A stretch of 63,073 nt of DNA, taken from Chitinophagaceae bacterium (GTDB lineage: Bacteria; Bacteroidota; Bacteroidia; Chitinophagales; Chitinophagaceae). Positions 53,463-63,073 of this stretch are shown piece by piece; positions within the stretch are counted from its first letter, which is position 1; each line of letters opens with the position of its first letter. Position numbers and translations under genes: made by a program. The notes beneath the pieces are model-generated. The model made no database searches and was not told where the DNA came from. It saw only the letters and a list, made by a program, of their open reading frames with translations. The stretch lies in NCBI GenBank assembly GCA_019752295.1, contig JAIEMK010000018.1, positions 1 to 63,073 of the forward strand, given 5' to 3'.

Positions 53463-54191
53463 ATGAAAAAATATATTTTCCTTTTAACTGTAACGGTTTT
53501 TTTATTCGGGCTGCAATCATTTATAGCGCACAAAAAAACAACTCGTATTCTTGTATTTAGTCGCACGCTTGGGTTCCACCATGCATCTATCCCAACAGGT
53601 ATTGCTGCGATACAGAAAATCGGGAAAGAAAATGGTATGGAAGTGGATACTACCACCGATGCCCGATTATTCAACAGCAAACAATTGAAGAAATATGCAG
53701 CAGTCATTTTTTTGAGCACTACAGGAAATGTATTGGACGATCAACAACAACTTGCATTTCAGGAATATATTCAAAGAGGTGGAGGATTTGTAGGAGTACA
53801 TGCCGCTACAGATACCGAATATGATTGGCCATGGTATAACCAATTGGTTGGAGCTTATTTTAAAAGCCATCCCAAACAACAGGAAGCCATATTGCATATC
53901 ATTGACCCAAGCCATATTTCCACCATGCATTTGCCAAAAGAATGGAAACGCTTTGACGAGTGGTATAATTTTAAAAGTATTCAACCCAATCTGCACGTAT
54001 TGATTACTATTGACGAGAAATCGTACACTGGAGGGGAAAATGGAGCTGATCACCCAATGGCATGGTGGCACGATTTTGACGGAGGCAGAGCATTCTATAC
54101 CGAATTCGGACATACTGATGAATCATACGCTGACCCATTGTTTATCCAGCATCTTACTGGGGGAATTGCGTATGCCGTGAATAGAAAATAA
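53463..54191 (+). CDS. ThuA-family secreted protein
   Basis: 242 residues with a signal segment (1-20). The ThuA glutamine-amidotransferase-like fold is clear: RTLGFHHASIP (about 36-46), the strand YAAVIFLSTTGNVL, the loop GGGFVGVHAATDTEYDWPWYNQLVGAYF, and the final HPMAWWHDFDGGRAFYTEFGHTDESY. No catalytic Cys is present at the usual nucleophile site. ThuA is linked to disaccharide and keto-sugar metabolism in other bacteria. It lies between the deacetylase and the GH130-like gene. Confidence 0.9.
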   Translation: MKKYIFLLTVTVFLFGLQSFIAHKKTTRILVFSRTLGFHHASIPTGIAAIQKIGKENGMEVDTTTDARLFNSKQLKKYAAVIFLSTTGNVLDDQQQLAFQEYIQRGGGFVGVHAATDTEYDWPWYNQLVGAYFKSHPKQQEAILHIIDPSHISTMHLPKEWKRFDEWYNFKSIQPNLHVLITIDEKSYTGGENGADHPMAWWHDFDGGRAFYTEFGHTDESYADPLFIQHLTGGIAYAVNRK

Positions 54192-54232
54192 TAAATCATT
54201 CTGCAGTAAAGCAGCTTCAATTTAAAATCTGT

Positions 54233-55396
54233 ATGAACATTAGTAGTGTTGTGGCAATTTGTTTTGGAATAACGCTGATAGCTTCTTCCTGTAATCAAGT
54301 GCCTGGTAAACACGAAATAAAAGATAGCTCCACTAATTGGGCCCTTATCAACTTTGTAAAAGTGGATAGCATCAACCCCGTATTGATTCCGGGAACCAAT
54401 CAGTTCAAAGATCCTATCAGTAAAAAGTTAATTGCATGGGAAGCAAAAGATGTTTTTAATCCTGCAATTGTTGTGCGTGAGAATAAAATTTTTATGTTGT
54501 ATCGTGCGCAGGATAAAGTTGGCTTACCTGATGGCTGTTCCAGAATTGGATTGGCAACCAGTACAGACGGGTTTCATTTTACTAAAACTGCACAGCCGGT
54601 ATTTTATCCCGACATTGATTCATTAAAAAAATATGAATGGCCTGGCGGTGCAGAAGATCCGAGAATTGTAGAAGACGAGCAAGGTGAATATTATATGACG
54701 TATACTGCATTTGATGGTACCCTTGCGCGTTTACTTGTTGCTAGTTCAACTGATTTGATTCATTGGAAAAAACATGGTTCTGTTTTTGCAAAAGCTTATC
54801 AAGGTAAATACAAAAACCTATGGTCTAAATCAGGTTCCATCGTTTCAACATATAGGGATGGAAAAATTATTGCTACACAAATCAACGGTAAGTACTGGAT
54901 GTACTGGGGCGATCAGAATATTTGGGCCGCAACATCTACCGACTTAATCAATTGGCAACCGGTTGAAATGAGCGTAGAAGAAAAAGCGCCGATCCCTTTG
55001 AAAGGACAAGCATTAAACATGCCTCAATTAAAAATTGTTGTACCCACAAGAAATAAAAAATTTGATTCTGATCTGGTAGAATCCGGTCCGCCGGCGATGC
55101 TCACTGATAAAGGGATCCTTTTAATCTATAATAGTAGGAACTTGAAAGATATTGGAGATACCAGTCTGCCTAACGGAACTTATACAGCAGGAGAGGTGTT
55201 GCTCGACAAAAACGATCCCACAAAAATTATCAAAAGATTAGAGCATTATTTTATGAAGCCAGATAAACCATATGAACTATCGGGGCAAGTAAACAATGTT
55301 TGTTTTTTAGAAGGCTTGGCAAATTTTAAGGGTAAATGGTTCTTGTATTATGGTACAGCCGATTCAAAAATAGCGGTTGCAGTCAGTTCTAAATAG
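54233..55396 (+). CDS. GH130-like five-bladed beta-propeller lipoprotein
   Basis: 387 residues. The N-terminal signal ends in IASSCNQ, a lipobox. The propeller shows the repeated pattern of a GH43/GH130-like enzyme: NPAIVVRENKIFMLYRAQDK, SRIGLATSTDGFHF, GGAEDPRIVEDEQGEYYMTYTAFDG, KYWMYWGDQNIWAATSTDLINW and a final YYGTADSKIAVA. The first Asp and EDPR box match GH130 (mannoside phosphorylase or hydrolase). The lipid anchor favours a hydrolase at the cell surface or periplasm. Linkage specificity cannot be read here. Confidence 0.85.
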   Translation: MNISSVVAICFGITLIASSCNQVPGKHEIKDSSTNWALINFVKVDSINPVLIPGTNQFKDPISKKLIAWEAKDVFNPAIVVRENKIFMLYRAQDKVGLPDGCSRIGLATSTDGFHFTKTAQPVFYPDIDSLKKYEWPGGAEDPRIVEDEQGEYYMTYTAFDGTLARLLVASSTDLIHWKKHGSVFAKAYQGKYKNLWSKSGSIVSTYRDGKIIATQINGKYWMYWGDQNIWAATSTDLINWQPVEMSVEEKAPIPLKGQALNMPQLKIVVPTRNKKFDSDLVESGPPAMLTDKGILLIYNSRNLKDIGDTSLPNGTYTAGEVLLDKNDPTKIIKRLEHYFMKPDKPYELSGQVNNVCFLEGLANFKGKWFLYYGTADSKIAVAVSSK

Positions 55397-55548
55397 TTTA
55401 TAAATTACTAATAGGTTGCTTTTTTTTGAAATCTATGCTGATTTTTTTTGAAATAAAAAAGGACAAAACTATCCTTATATAATATATTTAACGAGTAATT
55501 TTAGCTTTTTGGCGAATTATATGATTAAAAGCATTTAACAAGTACGAT

Positions 55549-56745
55549 ATGATACAAAGCAGTTTATCAGAAAAGTTAGCAAGTTTTACAGCCGCAGACG
55601 ATTTGAAAGCAGTTGGGCTATACCCCTATTTCCGTTCTATTGAAGAGAACCACGATACTGAAGTTATAATAGGTGGAAAAAAATTATTGATGTTTGGTTC
55701 TAATAGTTACATGGGTTTAACCAATCACCCCAAAGTTTTGGAAGCCGCAAAAAAAGCAATCAATAAATATGGAAGCAGTTGCTCTGGCTCCAGATTTCTT
55801 AACGGCACTTCGAGATTACATATCGAACTAGAAGAAAAATTAGCGAATCATTTGGGTAAGGAAGCTGCATTGACTTTTACAACAGGATTTCAAACAAACC
55901 TTGGAACTGTTGCTGCCATGACAGGAAGAAGCGGTATTCTTATATTAGATGAATTGGATCATGCATCTATTATTGAAGGAAGTAGACTTTCATTTTCGAA
56001 GGTTTTAAAATTTTCTCATAACGACATGAATGAACTGGAGAAAATTTTAAAATCACTTCCTGAAGAAAAAGTGAAAATGATAGTAGTGGATGGTGTTTTT
56101 AGTATGGAAGGAGATATCTGCAATCTTCCGGAAATTGTAAGGTTGGCTAATCAATATCAGGCTGCCGTAATGGTAGATGATGCACATGCATTGGGAGTGA
56201 TTGGAGAATTCGGAAAGGGTACGGCAGATCATTTTGGTTTAACCAATGAAGTTGACCTGATCATGGGAACTTTTAGTAAATCTTTAGCTTCTGTTGGAGG
56301 ATTTATTGCTTCAACAAAAGAAGTGATAAATTATTTGAAACACCATGCAAGGCCCATGATATTTAGCGCCAGTATGCCTCCATCTGCCGCTGCCGCTGCA
56401 ATGGCCGCACTGGAAATAATACAGAACGAACCTGAGCGTCAGGAGAACCTTTGGAAAAACACTGCTTATATATCTAAGGCAATTAAAGAAATGGGATTAG
56501 ATATTAATACTTCTCAAACACCCATCATACCAATCTATATCCGCGACAACGAACTGACTTTCCAGTTTACTCAGCAATTATTTGAAGAAGGTATTTTTGT
56601 AAATCCTGTAGTATCACCCGCTGTAAGTAGCGACTCCTCAATGGTCAGAATGTCGATCATGGCTACACATACAAAAGAACAGTTAGACATGGCCATCGAA
56701 AAGCTCGAAAAAGTGGCTAGTATGTTGCATGTATTAAATGAATAA
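55549..56745 (+). CDS. spt: Serine palmitoyltransferase
   Basis: 398 residues of the alpha-oxoamine synthase family. The PLP lysine is K244 in GTFSKSLASVGGF, His138 in DELDHAS stacks on the cofactor, and DDAHALG (210-216) holds the PLP Asp. GSRFLNGTSRLH (80-91) is the conserved substrate loop. The closest relatives by motif are Bacteroidota serine palmitoyltransferases, which condense serine with a fatty acyl-CoA to start sphingolipid synthesis. Confusion with AONS or KBL is possible, but the next gene favours SPT. A GNAT-like gene follows after 55 bases. Confidence 0.88.
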   Translation: MIQSSLSEKLASFTAADDLKAVGLYPYFRSIEENHDTEVIIGGKKLLMFGSNSYMGLTNHPKVLEAAKKAINKYGSSCSGSRFLNGTSRLHIELEEKLANHLGKEAALTFTTGFQTNLGTVAAMTGRSGILILDELDHASIIEGSRLSFSKVLKFSHNDMNELEKILKSLPEEKVKMIVVDGVFSMEGDICNLPEIVRLANQYQAAVMVDDAHALGVIGEFGKGTADHFGLTNEVDLIMGTFSKSLASVGGFIASTKEVINYLKHHARPMIFSASMPPSAAAAAMAALEIIQNEPERQENLWKNTAYISKAIKEMGLDINTSQTPIIPIYIRDNELTFQFTQQLFEEGIFVNPVVSPAVSSDSSMVRMSIMATHTKEQLDMAIEKLEKVASMLHVLNE

Positions 56746-56800
56746 GTAAAGTTGATTGAAATAATCAAAAGAGATTTATATTTAAGCATAAACCCACAGC

Positions 56801-57925
56801 ATGAATATTGTCATTAAAGAAGTGACCAATAAAAAACAACTGAATTCTTTTATTGAGTTTCCCTGTCAACTTTATAAGAATCATCAGTACTATGTTCCTC
56901 CATTACATTTTGATGAAGAGGGAACTCTGATCAAAAAAAAGAATCCCGCTTTTGATTATTGCGAAGCAAGGTATTGGCTGGCGTATAAAGATGATAAAGT
57001 GGTTGGTAGAATTGCGGCCATACTGAATCGTGCTTACATTGAAAAGTGGAAACACAATTATATGAGATTTGGTTGGATTGATTTTGAAGATGATCCTGAA
57101 ATTCCTAAAGTGCTACTTGCAGAAGTAGAACAATGGGCAAAAGAAAAAGGGATGGATGCAGTACACGGACCTTTGGGATTTACAGATCTGGACCATGAAG
57201 GAATGTTGGTTGAAGGTTTTGACCAATTGGGCACACTTGCAACAATTTATAATTATCCTTATTACCCCGAATATATTGCAGCACTGGGTTATAAAAAAGA
57301 TGCAGACTGGGTAGAGTATAAAATTAAAGTGCCTACAACTATTCCGGAGAAATTAGCTAAAATGGCTGCCATTGTTGAAAAGCGCTTGAATCTAACTTTG
57401 GTGAAAGCAAAAAAACCAAAAGATATTCTTCCATATGCTGCTGAATTATTTGAGTTAGTGAATTCTGCTTATTCGCATTTATACGGAGTGGTTCCCTTAA
57501 CTGAAAAACAAATTAAAAATTACACCAAGCAATACTTCTCTTTTATCAAAACCGAATTTGTACCACTTATTCTTGACAGTAAAGGAAAGTTGATTGCTTT
57601 TGGAGTTACAATGCCATCCTTGTCAATAGCATTGCAAAAAGCAAAAGGTTCTTTATTGCCTTTTGGGTTCCTGCATATTCTTAAAGCACTCAAGAAAAAT
57701 AATTTAGCCGATCTCTATTTAGTGGCCATTGATAAGGAATATCAGGGAAAGGGCGTGAATGCAATAATTATGCACGAAGTGAACAAGACTTTTATAAAAT
57801 ATGGAATTGAATACGCCGAATCAAATCCTGAACTTGAACCCAATATTAAAGTGCAGTCTATGTGGGATGATTTCGACGCCATTCAACACAAACGGCGCAG
57901 GTGCTTTATTAAACACCTGAATTAA
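56801..57925 (+). CDS. GNAT-like acyltransferase next to serine palmitoyltransferase
   Basis: 374 residues. Two acetyltransferase-like halves are visible: residues about 1-130 (FIEFPCQLYKNHQYYVPPLHFDE, YWLAYKDDKVVGRIAAILN) and about 260-350, where LYLVAIDKEYQGKGVNAIIMHEV contains the R/Q-x-x-G-x-G/A acyl-CoA loop, followed by YAESNPELEPNIKVQSMWDDF. Bacterial ceramide synthases are GNAT-related and often close to SPT, so this is a candidate N-acyltransferase of sphingolipid synthesis. That function is inferred from context and not proven by the sequence. Confidence 0.75.
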   Translation: MNIVIKEVTNKKQLNSFIEFPCQLYKNHQYYVPPLHFDEEGTLIKKKNPAFDYCEARYWLAYKDDKVVGRIAAILNRAYIEKWKHNYMRFGWIDFEDDPEIPKVLLAEVEQWAKEKGMDAVHGPLGFTDLDHEGMLVEGFDQLGTLATIYNYPYYPEYIAALGYKKDADWVEYKIKVPTTIPEKLAKMAAIVEKRLNLTLVKAKKPKDILPYAAELFELVNSAYSHLYGVVPLTEKQIKNYTKQYFSFIKTEFVPLILDSKGKLIAFGVTMPSLSIALQKAKGSLLPFGFLHILKALKKNNLADLYLVAIDKEYQGKGVNAIIMHEVNKTFIKYGIEYAESNPELEPNIKVQSMWDDFDAIQHKRRRCFIKHLN

Positions 57926-57928
57926 TAA

Positions 57929-57975
57929 AAAACGCAGGGACAGACATTAGGTTTCAAATATCTATCCCTGCTATT
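57929..57975 (-). terminator. Terminator of the tnaA-tpl operon
   Basis: GCAGGGA-AGA and TCT-TCCCTGC pair (with one bulge on each side) around a 14-base loop, followed by CGTTTTTT on the minus strand. It lies between the tpl stop at 57987 and the convergent GNAT gene. Confidence 0.75.
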
Positions 57976-57986
57976 TCCCCATTCTA

Positions 57987-60762
<2,776 letters not shown>

Positions 60763-60854
60763 ACAACAAAACTTATAATTAAAAATTACGCGAAACTTAG
60801 GGGCAATAAATAGGAGATAGTAGGTTGCACAGAGGCAACAGTTCGTGCAGGAAA

Positions 60855-60899
60855 CTAGGTAGGCTTACAGATTATATTTTTCCAGAGTTCCAATGGCAT
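60855..60899 (-). CDS. Possible tryptophan-containing leader peptide of tnaA
   Basis: A 14-codon frame MPLELWKNIICKPT lies about 90 bases before tnaA. It contains one Trp followed by K-N-I, and a Pro one residue before the end. E. coli TnaC has W-F-N-I and a terminal Pro, and it regulates tnaA by tryptophan-dependent ribosome stalling. The predicted transcript start lies almost on the ATG, so translation would be leaderless, and short frames arise easily by chance. Confidence 0.25.
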   Translation of the reverse strand: MPLELWKNIICKPT

Positions 60900-60903
60900 A
60901 TGG

Positions 60904-60911
60904 CAAAGGTA
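60904..60911 (-). promoter_or_regulatory. -7 promoter box of the tnaA-tpl operon
   Basis: The minus strand reads TACCTTTGCC, an exact TAnnTTTG match with the same form as the rpsF box. It predicts a leader of about 135 bases before tnaA. No -33 TTTG is present at the normal distance. A small GTTGC/GCAAC hairpin lies in the leader at 60824-60839. Confidence 0.55.
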
Positions 60912-60982
60912 GAAGAAAAATTGATAATCCTATAGGTACTTTTCTTCAAATAGTAGAATAGGAAGTTTTTGAAAATGCTGAA

Positions 60983-63073
60983 CTACTTCTTATTAATTAG
61001 CTTGACTGCTTCTTCCAATAATTCATCACGCCCTTCCTTAATACCTTTAACAGTAGGCTTTACTACAATATCTGGAATTATCCCAACACGTTGTGTTTCT
61101 CTGCCATCTGGGTAATAAACACCTAATCCACTGATCCAAGTTATAATACCACCGGGTAAAGAGATTTTGGAAATGTTACCATCTGCACCTGCCGTTGTAC
61201 TACCAATTACGATTGCATTTTTTGAAGCCCTAAATGCCATTGTGGTATATTCTGCTTGACTTTGTGTTGTTTCATTAACAATGATTATCACTTTGCCCTT
61301 ATAGTGTTCAGTATTCGAACTCCAATTACTATTACCAATCATTACTTGGTTCTTATTTGTGAAAAGCCCTGGGTATTGAATACTTGGTTCTGAAAATTTT
61401 GCAAAATATTTTGGATTTGAGTTAAGATAATTACCCATTGTAAATACCATAAATTCGGATGGGTAACAGCGCATGTCAATTACTAATCCTTTTGATTTTG
61501 AGATTAGCGGAACCAATTCATTCATGTAACTGTTCTTAAAAGTGCCAGGATATAAATAGGTAATTTCAGGGCTCAAATATTTAAAACAGGTATCGGTATT
61601 ATTTCCATTTATAATTTTTCCATTTCCAAGAGTATTGATAAAAGTCTGTTGAGTCACATTATTTCTGGTGTATGAGATTTGAAGAATTGAATCATTTGTT
61701 CGAAATATTTCTCTTTCAATATTTCGTAGTTGTGTAGGGTAGTTTGAGGCTGGTGTATAGGGTAGTTTTTCTTTGACAATATTTGCCACTGACTTCCCAT
61801 TGATCGTGTTAATGATATCGCCTTTTAAAAAGAATGGTTTGGAATTTGTAGTTGATGGGTAATCTTTAATTACAACTGCTTGGTTTTCGACAAATTTTAA
61901 TTCGATTGGCACTTGATACTTCCCTTTGTAGTTTTCTAATACAGAATCGTAGCTATATATATTTGCATGTGTATCCTGAATTTGAGCAATTAATGATAAA
62001 ACAGAAAGTCTATAATCTAATGCTGTCTTTGAGTCAATGAATTTTGGTAAATAGTTTAAAAGAATTGAATTCCAATCTTGATCCATTAATTTTCGATTAG
62101 GATAATAGTATTGAATAATGTTCCAATATCGGTATAAACTCAATAAACGAAAACCTGCATCTGTATATGAAAATTTATAGTACGGGTTTTCATTGAATAT
62201 TGGGTTATGGGCACTTTCTTCTAAGGAAACATAATAATTGGTTAGGTTCTTTTTGCCATTCTTAATTTGAATTAACTGATTGGATAGTTCATCACCAAGT
62301 GTTGCATGATCTTCAATCCAATCGATATCAGGATATAGTTTTACAAATGAACTATCAATATAATCTGCTTTTACTTTTTGTATGTTACCAAGACTTGCAA
62401 CCCATTCTGAAAGTATTTTGTTTCTTTCAACTTGATTTTTACTATCTAAGATTTTTGGTAATATTCTAAACAACTCAAAATCCCAATTATATTCTCCGTT
62501 CGCAATTGCAGGATGGTAATATTTTAAAAATCCCCAAACTTTTCCTAGTATAACAAGATTCTTAGTTTGAGCGGGATTGAGGTTAATTGAATTAATTCCC
62601 GAACCTTGATTAAATGTAGTATCAGCTTCAGCTTTGATAACAGGTTGTTCTTTAATAATTGCTTTACTCAAATCCTTTCCATCAATTAAAATTTGAAAAT
62701 CATCGACATTGATTTTTCCCTTTCCAGCTAGAAAGGCTCCAATGGTAAAGGTTTTTGCTTTCTCTGGCAATGGTAATTGAACAGAATACATGGTCCAGTC
62801 AGACGTTCCATGTATGTTTTTCTTTTGCATATTATCAAAGCCCAATACACCAGTATTCCCAATGGTTTGAAGTACTAAACCAATATAGCCATTTGAAACA
62901 TTTTGCATTTTTATATAAGCTCGCAATTCAATTTGACTGCCAGCATATTTTGCTGGAATTTGAAAGCCAAGACCGCCAAAAGTGTTTTCTTGAACAGAAT
63001 CAGTTGATTCAATTGACACTGAATAATTCCCTGAATGTTTTATAGTAGAATCTGTTTTAACCAAATATTTTGT
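60983..63073 (-). CDS. S41-family (C-terminal-processing type) peptidase, partial at its N-terminus
   Basis: The reading frame runs off the window edge: about 696 codons are seen and no natural start is present (the first in-window TTG is at 63064). Residues up to about 130 form a beta-sandwich that looks like a carbohydrate-binding-like domain (YSVSIESTDSVQENTFGG). A helical region and a PDZ-like segment follow (DIINTINGKSVANIV). The S41 protease core carries LVIDMRCYPSEF and the catalytic Ser/Lys region NETTQSQAEYTTMAFR, with STTAGADGN and YPDGRETQRVGIIPDI. It is probably periplasmic; the signal peptide should lie beyond the window. Confidence 0.9.
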   Translation of the reverse strand, partial: TKYLVKTDSTIKHSGNYSVSIESTDSVQENTFGGLGFQIPAKYAGSQIELRAYIKMQNVSNGYIGLVLQTIGNTGVLGFDNMQKKNIHGTSDWTMYSVQLPLPEKAKTFTIGAFLAGKGKINVDDFQILIDGKDLSKAIIKEQPVIKAEADTTFNQGSGINSINLNPAQTKNLVILGKVWGFLKYYHPAIANGEYNWDFELFRILPKILDSKNQVERNKILSEWVASLGNIQKVKADYIDSSFVKLYPDIDWIEDHATLGDELSNQLIQIKNGKKNLTNYYVSLEESAHNPIFNENPYYKFSYTDAGFRLLSLYRYWNIIQYYYPNRKLMDQDWNSILLNYLPKFIDSKTALDYRLSVLSLIAQIQDTHANIYSYDSVLENYKGKYQVPIELKFVENQAVVIKDYPSTTNSKPFFLKGDIINTINGKSVANIVKEKLPYTPASNYPTQLRNIEREIFRTNDSILQISYTRNNVTQQTFINTLGNGKIINGNNTDTCFKYLSPEITYLYPGTFKNSYMNELVPLISKSKGLVIDMRCYPSEFMVFTMGNYLNSNPKYFAKFSEPSIQYPGLFTNKNQVMIGNSNWSSNTEHYKGKVIIIVNETTQSQAEYTTMAFRASKNAIVIGSTTAGADGNISKISLPGGIITWISGLGVYYPDGRETQRVGIIPDIVVKPTVKGIKEGRDELLEEAVKLINKK

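Overview
The window is a chromosomal segment of a Bacteroidota bacterium, most likely of the Chitinophagaceae. That placement is inferred from gene content and signals: a serine palmitoyltransferase for sphingolipids, NamZ/DUF1343, DUF5689 and DUF59-Mrp proteins, a glycine-rich single-RRM protein, an NrtR-type sugar regulator, low G+C, almost no Shine-Dalgarno sequences, and many TAnnTTTG boxes that match the Bacteroidota -7 promoter element. Most of the window is ordinary housekeeping DNA with short operons, frequent convergent pairs and clear hairpin terminators.

Layout. 1-215: end of an rRNA operon (5S rRNA and terminator). 260-3750: a small membrane protein, an aldo/keto reductase, a cold-shock type RRM protein and the rpsF-rpsR-rplI operon. 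3850-8440: a secreted EEP-family phosphoesterase divergent from an outer-membrane barrel plus DUF5689 lipoprotein pair. 8590-13200: htpG, then recJ and a polyprenyl synthase. 13380-24880: OmpA-like protein, HAD phosphatase, acyltransferase, thioesterase, dipeptide epimerase, proline dehydrogenase, an unusual PAS/receiver protein, a LuxR-type regulator, thyA-folA and a methyltransferase. 24911-25908: a 998-bp element with about 100-bp imperfect inverted repeats enclosing a MazF/PemK-type toxin-antitoxin pair. 25939-45440: rRNA methyltransferase, LysM protein, rhodanese-thioredoxin lipoprotein, fmt, NamZ, FKBP isomerase, pepT, slipin, exbB-exbD, prmC, ribD, transporter, IMPACT protein, 3-hydroxyacyl-CoA dehydrogenase, Mrp, SOD, PaiB and cmk. 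45540-55400: a carbohydrate locus (NrtR-like regulator, GH3 BglX, Dabb protein, Gfo/Idh dehydrogenase, nucleoside-symporter-like MFS, ChbG/YdjC deacetylase, ThuA protein, GH130-like lipoprotein). 55549-57925: serine palmitoyltransferase plus a GNAT-like protein, probably a sphingolipid pair. 57987-60762: tandem tyrosine phenol-lyase and tryptophanase. 60983 to the end: a partial S41 peptidase.

The most unusual items are the inverted-repeat-bounded toxin-antitoxin element, whose two hairpins differ only by compensatory base-pair changes; an 89-bp repeat shared by the HAD gene leader and an intergenic site 28 kb away, where an 18-bp part recurs at an 82-bp period; a PAS protein with a histidine-kinase phosphoacceptor helix and receiver but no ATPase domain; and the tandem Tyr/Trp beta-eliminating lyases preceded by a possible tryptophan-containing leader peptide.
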